From positions 1 to 6,087 of the forward strand of contig JACFNS010000164.1 in NCBI GenBank assembly GCA_019454705.1: a DNA stretch of 6,087 bases, given 5' to 3'. This document shows, piece by piece, positions 1 through 5,080 of this stretch. The translations under genes were made by a program, and so were the position numbers. A model generated the notes under the pieces. That model was given only the letters and a program-made list of their open reading frames with translations. It was not told the origin of the DNA and made no database searches. Origin of the DNA: Taibaiella sp. GTDB lineage: Bacteria > Bacteroidota > Bacteroidia > Chitinophagales > Chitinophagaceae. How positions within the stretch are numbered: position 1 is the stretch's first letter; each line of letters opens with the position of its first letter.

Positions 1-1070
1 CCACCACAACAGTAGTGTGCCGCAGGTGCTACGGGTATCAATTGTTCAAATACGTCAATGCCAATGCTTTTACATTTCGCATAAATATTAGGGAAGTGCG
101 CCAGGAATTTTTCCTTGTCCATATGGCGGCAGTCCAGGTACACATGCTCAGTACCATTCACTTTCATTTCGTTATCTATAGCCCGTGCCACCACGTCGCG
201 CGGTGCCAGGTCGGCACGCGGGTCATACTCCTGCATAAAAGCCATGCCCTGTTTGTTCCTCAGTATGCCCCCATCTCCGCGCACGGCTTCTGTTATCAGG
301 AACGATGGACTCACTCCCGGTTCATATAGCGCCGTAGGGTGAAACTGGATGAACTCCATATTTTCTATCCGCCCTTTGGCACGGTACACCATGGCTATAC
401 CATCGCCTGTTGCTATTTTCGGGTTGGTAGTAGTGCGGTACACCTGCCCAACGCCTCCTGCTGCCATTACGGTTATGCGGGCCAGTATTTTCTCAATATT
501 GTTGTTCTGCAGGTTCAGGGCATACACACCATAGCATTCAATATCCGGGGTGGATTTGGTAACAAGGTGCCCCATGTGGTGCTGGGTAATGATATCCACC
601 ACATGCCAGTAATTATGAATGGTAATATTAGGATGTTTGGCAACTTCAGCTATCAGGGCCCGTTCCATTTCATTGCCGGTTACATCTTTATGGTGCAGTA
701 TGCGGTATTCTGAATGGCCTCCTTCTTTACCGCGTTTGTAATCGCCGGCTTCCGTTTTGTCAAAGTTGGTGCCCCAGTCTATTATTTCCTGTACGCGGGC
801 GGGTCCTTCTTCCACTACCATCCGTACTATATCTTCATTGCACAGCCCGTCACCCGATGTCAGGGTATCCTGTATGTGCTTGTCAAAACTGTCGCGTTCC
901 AAATCATTCACAACAGCTATGCCGCCCTGTGCGTACTTTGTGTTGGTTTCGTCCGTATTTACTTTAGTGAGAATCGTTATTTTCTTGTCAGGAAAACGCT
1001 GGGCTGTTTTTACCGCAAAGGTTAATCCCGCTATACCGGAGCCTATTACCAGGAAGTCTGTCTGCAACAT
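1..1070 (-). CDS. nadB: L-aspartate oxidase NadB (3' part missing)
   Basis: Cytoplasmic flavoenzyme that oxidises L-aspartate to iminoaspartate, which NadA then condenses with dihydroxyacetone phosphate to make quinolinate for NAD. Translated by hand from the ATG at 1070, it gives 356 residues and runs off the left edge; the family is usually about 520-540 residues. Visible features in order: FAD-binding GSGIAG (residues 10-15), the NadB-type NTKYAQGGIAVV (43-54), KEGGHS (115-120), AAGGVGQVY (203-211), TGDGIAM (221-227), NMEFIQFHPT (237-246), LAPRDVVARA (288-297) and VAPAAHYCCG (347-356). E116, H244, R291 and H352 match the catalytic positions known in the E. coli enzyme. The AQGG signature and the absence of a second subunit argue against the related SdhA/FrdA flavoproteins. 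There is no Shine-Dalgarno sequence. A terminator-like hairpin lies just upstream, so expression may depend on read-through from the outer membrane protein gene. Confidence 0.96.
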   Translation of the reverse strand, partial: MLQTDFLVIGSGIAGLTFAVKTAQRFPDKKITILTKVNTDETNTKYAQGGIAVVNDLERDSFDKHIQDTLTSGDGLCNEDIVRMVVEEGPARVQEIIDWGTNFDKTEAGDYKRGKEGGHSEYRILHHKDVTGNEMERALIAEVAKHPNITIHNYWHVVDIITQHHMGHLVTKSTPDIECYGVYALNLQNNNIEKILARITVMAAGGVGQVYRTTTNPKIATGDGIAMVYRAKGRIENMEFIQFHPTALYEPGVSPSFLITEAVRGDGGILRNKQGMAFMQEYDPRADLAPRDVVARAIDNEMKVNGTEHVYLDCRHMDKEKFLAHFPNIYAKCKSIGIDVFEQLIPVAPAAHYCCG

Positions 1071-1080
1071 CACAATAGCA

Positions 1081-1115
1081 TTTATAAAGAAAGGCGGCCC
1101 TTACAGAACCGCCTT
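1081..1115 (-). terminator. Hairpin with U-rich tail between the outer membrane protein gene and nadB
   Basis: Read on the minus strand, AAGGCGG pairs with CCGCCTT. The stem can extend inward through two G-U wobbles and one C-G pair to ten base pairs closing a TGTAA loop, and it is followed by TTCTTTATA. The G-U pairs form only in minus-strand RNA, which fits a signal for that strand. It starts 25 nt after the stop of the 1140-2726 gene and would end its transcript. Its tail finishes about 12 nt before the nadB ATG, so it could instead act as an attenuator in a shared transcript. Confidence 0.7.
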
Positions 1116-1139
1116 GTGAAATTAGTACAATTAATTGTC

Positions 1140-2726
1140 TTAGAAACTTGAAGTTAAACCCAACCGCACACCGCTGAAGGCCGGCTCATAACGGCAAACA
1201 CCACCCGTACAGTTGATACCCTCCACCTGCTTCACATAGCTGGCGGTAAACCTGTGTGCGCCTATGGTATGTGCTGCGAAGATGTTGTAGTAGTGCTGGC
1301 TGCCTGTAGTGGCTGCAGGCCCGGGCGATGGGTTGTACATATCAGACAACGCGAATGACCACTTTGGTGCTATGTTAAATTCCACCAGGCCGAATATCCA
1401 TGAACCGAAATCCTGCTCCGTATGCTGGTATTCCCACTCTGTACGTATAGACATCTTATCGTTGAAGATATAAGTCACTTCAAAGAAGGGAGTCCATGCA
1501 ATAATCATGGGTACCAATGGTTTTATCTGGTACAGTTCCTGGTTGTATTCCATATACTGCGTACCTACCTGCAGCTTCACATCTTCCCATCCCCTGTATT
1601 CTACTTCTGCATATACCTCCCTGTAGAGTTTCACCTCCTGCAATGTATTGATATGTGTGTAGTTCAGCGTAATGTCCAGTTCATCCTGGGGGTTCAGCAG
1701 CACATCAATACCACCCGCCATTTCCGACAGGTTCAGCGATGCGGGTGTGTACCTCGCCATCAGCCTTTGCGGGCGCAGGCGGGCAACTATCGGTTGCCAG
1801 TTCATCAGGCCGCGTATCAGCACCTCGTTGGGCGATGTACGCATTTCAAAGTTCTCGGTGCGCTTACCTGTCAGGTTCACGGCTATGCCCTTGCGTGCCC
1901 AGCCCAGTGTGGTAAACAATACGTTGCCCGGTTTTTGCTTCAGCAATCCGTCAGCTATTACGTCCGATGTTTTGTAAGAGCCTTCTATAAACCAGTTGAC
2001 ATTACCCACCACAAGGTTGTTATACACTGTAAACGCATACATATTGTATTTGGGTACGAAACGTGTACTGATATCCTGGCTGTTGATAGTAGAAACTATC
2101 TGGTCCATATTATCCTGGTCAAATGTGCGGTTCAACGCACCGGCACCCGGTGTCAGGAATATATTGTCGCCTATGCTGAAGCTACCCTCTGCATTAATCC
2201 CTTTGATAATGGGCTGGTAACGCTCAAATACATTTTTCGATTGCCCGGTAAATGCCTTCATCATGAAGTTATCATTAAACCGGTATTTCAGGTGCAGGCC
2301 TACAAGGGCGTTATCTATCAGTAGTCCCCTGTCTTCATATGCCCTGAACAATATGCCCGAGCCTATCTGGTCGTATATATAACCGGCTGTAATAGTAAGT
2401 TTTTCAAAGTCTTTGCTCACACTCCATGCACCTATGCCAAATCCGTTCAACGCCTGTATGGGGTTATACAGGTTGGAATTGTGGAAGGCGTCTACACGCA
2501 GGTTGGCAGTAAAACCATCTTTGTAGTATCGTAAACCCATCCAGGCTTCACCACCACTCAGGTAGTTATCATATAGTGGGTTGTTGGCGGCATTAATAGC
2601 CGTATCTCTCTGGAAGAAATTAACGGTAGTCATCAGGTCGCCCGATAGCGTGCCCCAATCTTGCGCGTTTATCTTTGTGAGTGTAAAAAGCGAGAGTAGT
2701 GTTAAGAAAGCGCTAAATCTTTTCAT
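1140..2726 (-). CDS. DUF6029-type outer membrane beta-barrel protein
   Basis: 528 residues. A signal peptide (residues 1-21, MKRFSAFL... ending TKINA) is probably cleaved before QDWG. The rest is mostly alternating polar/hydrophobic and aromatic segments ending in phenylalanine (GVRLGLTSSF), the usual C-terminal signature of an outer membrane beta-barrel. From memory the sequence fits the Bacteroidota family DUF6029: NPLYDNYLSGGEAW (49-62), GYIYDQIGSGILFRAYEDR (115-133) and a CTGGVCRYEPAFSGVR block near the C terminus. No function is established for the family that I know of. The only two cysteines are C506 and C511, in the loop before the last strand. The start at 2726 is preferred over the in-frame ATG at 2849: it begins the signal peptide, lies just downstream of a candidate promoter, and avoids overlap with the divergent gene. 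A porin or transport role is possible but not shown. Confidence 0.85.
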   Translation of the reverse strand: MKRFSAFLTLLSLFTLTKINAQDWGTLSGDLMTTVNFFQRDTAINAANNPLYDNYLSGGEAWMGLRYYKDGFTANLRVDAFHNSNLYNPIQALNGFGIGAWSVSKDFEKLTITAGYIYDQIGSGILFRAYEDRGLLIDNALVGLHLKYRFNDNFMMKAFTGQSKNVFERYQPIIKGINAEGSFSIGDNIFLTPGAGALNRTFDQDNMDQIVSTINSQDISTRFVPKYNMYAFTVYNNLVVGNVNWFIEGSYKTSDVIADGLLKQKPGNVLFTTLGWARKGIAVNLTGKRTENFEMRTSPNEVLIRGLMNWQPIVARLRPQRLMARYTPASLNLSEMAGGIDVLLNPQDELDITLNYTHINTLQEVKLYREVYAEVEYRGWEDVKLQVGTQYMEYNQELYQIKPLVPMIIAWTPFFEVTYIFNDKMSIRTEWEYQHTEQDFGSWIFGLVEFNIAPKWSFALSDMYNPSPGPAATTGSQHYYNIFAAHTIGAHRFTASYVKQVEGINCTGGVCRYEPAFSGVRLGLTSSF

Positions 2727-2756
2727 CAACCGGTATTGGATTATTATAAAATTTTC

Positions 2757-2787
2757 CGAATTTAGAACCTTTGGCATACTTTGGCAA
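2757..2787 (-). promoter_or_regulatory. Candidate Bacteroidota promoter for the outer membrane protein gene
   Basis: On the minus strand, TTG (plus positions 2785-2787) is followed after 20 nt by TAAATTCG (2757-2764), one mismatch from the TAnnTTTG consensus of Bacteroidota primary sigma factors and at the usual spacing. Transcription would start near 2750, giving a leader of about 25 nt with no Shine-Dalgarno sequence. It supports the start codon at 2726. Assigned by eye. Confidence 0.5.
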
Positions 2788-2788
2788 G
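2769..2788. repeat. Two 10-bp tandem direct repeats in the shared promoter region
   Basis: CTTTGGCATA is followed directly by CTTTGGCAAG: eight identical leading bases at an exact 10-bp period. The pair lies between the candidate -7 elements of the two divergent genes and overlaps the -33 element of each. One helical turn of spacing fits a regulator binding two sites on the same face, but no regulator is identified. The outer bases AACCTT (2766-2771) and AAGGTT (2786-2791) also form an inverted repeat. Confidence 0.6.
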
Positions 2789-2803
2789 GTTTTCGTACAT
2801 TCT
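2771..2803 (+). promoter_or_regulatory. Weak candidate promoter for the TlpA-like gene
   Basis: TTG at 2771-2773 is followed after 22 nt by TACATTCT at 2796-2803, which keeps the TA and two of the four TTTG bases. The start site would be near 2808 with a leader of about 16 nt. The match is poor; it is listed because it is the best plus-strand candidate in the 98-bp intergenic region. Confidence 0.25.
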
Positions 2804-2824
2804 TTATAAAATAGACGCATATAT

Positions 2825-3322
2825 ATGAAAAAAATGATTTTGGCGGCACTTACTTTGGTGATATCTTCCGCTGCAATGGCACAAAGCACAGATTTGCCTA
2901 ACACTCCTGTAAAAGACATCAATACCAATAAAAAGGTAGCTTTCAATAAGACTTTCGAGCCGGGCAAAGTGACCCTGGTGAACTTTTGGGCTACATGGTG
3001 CGTGCCTTGCAAAAAGGAAATCAAAAACGTGCGCAAAAATATCGATGCATGGAAGAAAGAAGCTGATTTCAACTACATGACTGTATCGGTTGACGAAGCC
3101 CGTGCCGAGAGCCTGGTGCGCAGCTATGCCAAGTCGCAGGGTTGGGATTTCCCTTATTATATAGACACCAATTCCGACTTGATGCGTTCGCTCAACTTCC
3201 GCACCGTGCCGTTTACTATCATAGTTGACAAAAACGGTAAAGTAGTGTACACCCACCAGGGCTACGAAGAAGGTAGCGAAAATGAACTCTTCGCGAAGAT
3301 TAAAGAGTACAGTAAGAAATAA
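2825..3322 (+). CDS. Exported TlpA/thioredoxin-like thiol-disulfide protein
   Basis: 165 residues with one thioredoxin-like domain. A classical signal peptide (residues 1-19, MKKMILAALT... ending AAMA) precedes QSTD. There is no lipobox cysteine, so the protein should be soluble in the periplasm. The active site is WATWCVPCKKE, with C59 and C62. The first strand VTLVNFWA (49-56) precedes it, and the cis-proline loop TVPF with P129 is followed by TIIVDKNGKVVY, the usual TlpA/ResA order. Such proteins exchange thiols and disulfides with exported partners, most often as reductases; the substrate cannot be read from this sequence. The gene is divergent from the outer membrane protein gene, 98 bp apart, and is followed by its own strong terminator, so it is probably monocistronic. 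The start at 2825 is the only one that gives a full signal peptide; no Shine-Dalgarno sequence is present. Confidence 0.93.
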   Translation: MKKMILAALTLVISSAAMAQSTDLPNTPVKDINTNKKVAFNKTFEPGKVTLVNFWATWCVPCKKEIKNVRKNIDAWKKEADFNYMTVSVDEARAESLVRSYAKSQGWDFPYYIDTNSDLMRSLNFRTVPFTIIVDKNGKVVYTHQGYEEGSENELFAKIKEYSKK

Positions 3323-3342
3323 ATAAGGCTATCAATACATAG

Positions 3343-3378
3343 GGCAGCGTACAGAACTTGTACGCTGCCTTTTTATTT
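3343..3378 (+). terminator. Rho-independent terminator after the TlpA-like gene
   Basis: A perfect 10-bp stem, GGCAGCGTAC (3343-3352) with GTACGCTGCC (3360-3369), closes a 7-nt loop and is followed by TTTTTATTT. It begins 20 nt after the stop codon at 3322. This is the clearest terminator in the window and separates the TlpA-like gene from ferritin. Confidence 0.95.
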
Positions 3379-3379
3379 G

Positions 3380-3393
3380 CTGCAATATTGCAG
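3380..3393. promoter_or_regulatory. Perfect 14-bp palindrome upstream of ferritin, possible operator
   Basis: CTGCAATATTGCAG equals its own reverse complement. It lies just after the terminator T-run and 40 bp before the ferritin start codon. It falls between a TTTG (3376-3379) and TAAGTTTC (3396-3403, one mismatch from TAnnTTTG), which could be the ferritin promoter with a slightly short 16-nt spacer. It does not resemble the usual Fur box. That a repressor binds here is inferred from position and symmetry only. Confidence 0.4.
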
Positions 3394-3433
3394 TATAAGT
3401 TTCGTAAATTGTAATTACCTAATACACACTGAT

Positions 3434-3946
3434 ATGTTATCAAAATCAATACAAGAGGCGCTCAACGCGCAAGTGGCTATGGAAGCCACCTCATCACAGG
3501 CATACCTGGCAATGGCATCGTGGGCGGAGATACAGCCCGGCCTCGATGGCGTGACTGAATTTTTCTACCAGCAATCTAACGAAGAGCGGATGCACATGCT
3601 CAAGCTGATACGTTATGTCAATGAGCGTGGTGGTTTTGCCATGGTACCCGCGTTGCCACAGCCTATCATAACATTTACTTCATTGCAAAAAGTATTCGAA
3701 GAGTTCCTGAAGCACGAGGTGCAGGTATCTGAAAGTATCAACCAATTAGTAGGTATGGCATTGGACGAGCGCGACTTTGCTACGCACAACTTCCTGCAAT
3801 GGTATGTGTCTGAACAGATAGAAGAAGAGCGCTTGGCACGCACCCTCAATGATAAACTGGAACTGGTAGGTGATGACAAGAGCGGCATCTACCTCTTCGA
3901 CCGCGACATAATGATACACCGCAACGCAATCGGCGGGGGAAAGTAA
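3434..3946 (+). CDS. ftnA: Bacterial ferritin (non-haem iron storage protein)
   Basis: 170 residues, close to the usual 165-175 for bacterial ferritins. It oxidises Fe(II) with oxygen or peroxide and stores the mineral in a cytoplasmic 24-subunit shell. The ferroxidase ligands line up with E. coli FtnA: E17 and Y24 in MEATSSQAYLAM, E51 and H54 in NEERMHMLK, E95 in KHEVQV, and Q128 and E131 in SEQIEEE. HNFLQWYVSEQ (118-128) is nearly the E. coli sequence. No haem-binding methionine of the bacterioferritin type is evident. The in-frame ATG at 3377 lies in the upstream terminator's T-run and would add 19 residues absent from the family, so the start at 3434 is chosen. There is no Shine-Dalgarno sequence. 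The gene stands alone between two terminators, with a 14-bp palindrome upstream that may be an operator. Confidence 0.95.
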   Translation: MLSKSIQEALNAQVAMEATSSQAYLAMASWAEIQPGLDGVTEFFYQQSNEERMHMLKLIRYVNERGGFAMVPALPQPIITFTSLQKVFEEFLKHEVQVSESINQLVGMALDERDFATHNFLQWYVSEQIEEERLARTLNDKLELVGDDKSGIYLFDRDIMIHRNAIGGGK

Positions 3947-3971
3947 GGAATGACTTAAACATCAATAATAA

Positions 3972-3998
3972 AGGGGCGCCATAAGCGCCCCTGAATAT
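3972..3998. terminator. Terminator hairpin between convergent ferritin and PfkB genes, probably bidirectional
   Basis: AGGGGCGC (3972-3979) and GCGCCCCT (3985-3992) form a perfect 8-bp GC-rich stem with a 5-nt loop. On the plus strand GAATATTTTA follows. On the minus strand TTATTATT follows directly, which is at least as good a U-tract. It lies 25 nt after the ferritin stop and 53 nt beyond the PfkB stop. Confidence 0.85.
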
Positions 3999-4014
3999 TT
4001 TACAAAACGTACTT

Positions 4015-4056
4015 ACCTAACCCCTAACTACTAATACCTAACCACTAATTACTAAT
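4015..4056. repeat. Six imperfect 7-bp tandem repeats running into the PfkB stop codon
   Basis: Consecutive heptamers on the plus strand are ACCTAAC, CCCTAAC, TACTAAT, ACCTAAC, CACTAAT and TACTAAT: all six share CTAA at positions 3-6, with C or T at position 7. On the minus strand the array reads as TTAG-containing heptamers. It covers the last three sense codons and the TAG stop of the kinase and continues towards the terminator. The phase is exact over 42 bp, so this is a decayed short tandem repeat and not just AT-rich sequence. Confidence 0.75.
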
Positions 4057-4971
4057 TACAATATCAAAATTCACCAGCTCTACAAATTCCTGTATACGGG
4101 CTTCGATGTCAACAGAGTCTAACTCTTGCAGGCGCAACGGGCCGAATTTCTCTACACAGAATGACGCAAGGGCAGAACCCACGATGATGGCCGTCTTCAT
4201 ATTTTCAAAAGACACGTCCTTGGTGCGCGCTATATGGCCCATAAAGCCACCGGCGAAGGTGTCGCCCGCACCTGTGGGGTCAAACACATCTTCCAGCGGC
4301 AGGGCGGGTGCGAAGAATACGTGCTTCTCATGAAACAGCAACGCGCCGTGTTCACCCTTCTTAATGATAACATATTTCGGGCCCATAGCCTGTATCTTCA
4401 GCGCCGCTTTTACCAATGAGTATTCGCCGCTCAGCTGGCGTGCCTCGCTATCGTTTACCATGATTACGTCTACCATGTTCATGGTCTTTTTCAGGTCGTC
4501 CAGCGCTACATCCATCCAGAAGTTCATAGTATCCATCACTATCAGCTTGGGGCGCTCTTTCATCTGGTTGATGACACTCGCCTGTACTGCAGGTACCAGA
4601 TTGCCCAAAAAGAGGAATTCACTTTCTTTAAAACTTTCGGGTATCTGCGGATTGAAATGCTCCAATACATTCAGTTCGGTTACTAATGTATCGCGCGTAT
4701 TCATATCCATATGGTAGCGGCCGCTCCAGAAGAAGCTCTTTCCGTCCTTTACCACTTCCACACCATCGAAGTCTACACCACGGTGTTGTAGTTTATCGAT
4801 CTCTTCCTGCGGAAAATCCCCTCCTATGATAGATACCTGTTTGATATCGTTGGTGAAGTTCGAAGCAGCCCATGCAGCATACGTGGCAGAGCCGCCGATA
4901 ATGCGGTCTACTTTTCCGAATGGTGTTTCCAGTGCATCAAAGGCCATAGAGCCTACTACCATTAAAGACAT
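4045..4971 (-). CDS. PfkB-family (ribokinase-like) sugar or nucleoside kinase
   Basis: 308 residues, the normal size for the PfkB family, cytoplasmic. It should transfer phosphate from ATP to a hydroxyl of a sugar or nucleoside; the substrate cannot be assigned. Visible features: N-terminal strand MSLMVVGSMAFD, substrate-side GGSATYAAWAAS (26-37), VSIIGGDFP (46-54), the NDSE motif (173-176) near the metal/phosphate site, KKGEHGALL (204-212), and the C-terminal signature DPTGAGDTFAGGF (231-243) with the GAGD anion hole and catalytic base D237. The start at 4971 is preferred over the in-frame ATG at 5019, because a TACCTTTG -7 element lies between them and family members begin near MSLMVVGS. 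The last residues, VISN, and the TAG stop are built from a 7-bp tandem repeat, so the C-terminal tail may vary between strains. Convergent with ferritin and divergent from the nucleotidyltransferase gene. Confidence 0.92.
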   Translation of the reverse strand: MSLMVVGSMAFDALETPFGKVDRIIGGSATYAAWAASNFTNDIKQVSIIGGDFPQEEIDKLQHRGVDFDGVEVVKDGKSFFWSGRYHMDMNTRDTLVTELNVLEHFNPQIPESFKESEFLFLGNLVPAVQASVINQMKERPKLIVMDTMNFWMDVALDDLKKTMNMVDVIMVNDSEARQLSGEYSLVKAALKIQAMGPKYVIIKKGEHGALLFHEKHVFFAPALPLEDVFDPTGAGDTFAGGFMGHIARTKDVSFENMKTAIIVGSALASFCVEKFGPLRLQELDSVDIEARIQEFVELVNFDIVISN

Positions 4972-4995
4972 AATGTATATCGTTTTTTTGCGTTG

Positions 4996-5003
4996 CAAAG
5001 GTA
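4996..5003 (-). promoter_or_regulatory. -7 promoter element for the PfkB kinase gene
   Basis: TACCTTTG on the minus strand is an exact match to the Bacteroidota TAnnTTTG element. Transcription would start near 4990, leaving a leader of about 20 nt to the ATG at 4971. The -33 element is weak: TTA, not TTG, at the expected distance. The element rules out the longer 5019 start for transcripts from here. Confidence 0.65.
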
Positions 5004-5010
5004 GTTTATA

Positions 5011-5026
5011 ATTCGGCAATTCGGTA
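5011..5026. repeat. 8-bp tandem direct repeat upstream of the PfkB -7 element
   Basis: ATTCGGCA is followed directly by ATTCGGTA, seven of eight bases identical. The pair sits where the -33 element of the kinase promoter would be, in the divergent kinase/nucleotidyltransferase intergenic region. It could be a regulator site or a chance duplication. Confidence 0.5.
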
Positions 5027-5068
5027 ACACGACAAAGCGATAATATTCATGTTCTTATATATTTTCAT

Positions 5069-5076
5069 CATCTTTG
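5069..5076 (+). promoter_or_regulatory. Possible -7 element abutting the nucleotidyltransferase start codon
   Basis: CATCTTTG is one mismatch from TAnnTTTG, but it ends 4 nt before the ATG at 5081 and no TTG is seen at the -33 distance. If used, the mRNA would be leaderless or nearly so, or translation would begin at the in-frame ATG at 5090. Confidence 0.25.
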
Positions 5077-5080
5077 TATT

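Noticed and set aside
1..1070. Succinate dehydrogenase or fumarate reductase flavoprotein as an alternative to NadB
   Set aside because: The NTKYAQGGIAVV and VAPAAHYCCG signatures and H244/R291 spacing fit NadB, and no iron-sulfur or membrane subunit lies upstream on this strand; the downstream side is outside the window.
15..1119. Several plus-strand ORFs of 60-124 codons
   Set aside because: All lie mainly or wholly opposite nadB, whose conserved motifs on the minus strand continue through the whole stretch.
1422..2324. 300-codon plus-strand ORF
   Set aside because: It lies wholly antisense to the outer membrane protein gene, has no recognisable motifs and a low-complexity, His/Tyr/Cys-rich composition typical of a reverse-strand shadow.
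2727..2849. N-terminal extension of the outer membrane protein to the ATG at 2849
   Set aside because: It would put 41 residues before a normal signal peptide, overlap the divergent coding region and start upstream of the candidate promoter.
2713..3256. Two minus-strand ORFs (119 and 150 codons) opposite the TlpA-like gene
   Set aside because: They are antisense to a gene with a clear signal peptide and WCVPC active site and show no motif of their own.
3377..3433. Longer ferritin start at 3377
   Set aside because: The ATG lies in the terminator T-run and adds residues not found in ferritins.
4015..4056. CRISPR array or telomere-like repeat
   Set aside because: The units are 7 bp, directly abutting and imperfect, with no spacers; the resemblance of the minus-strand TTAGG units to telomere repeats is superficial.
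4972..5019. Longer PfkB kinase start at 5019
   Set aside because: An exact TACCTTTG -7 element lies inside the extension.
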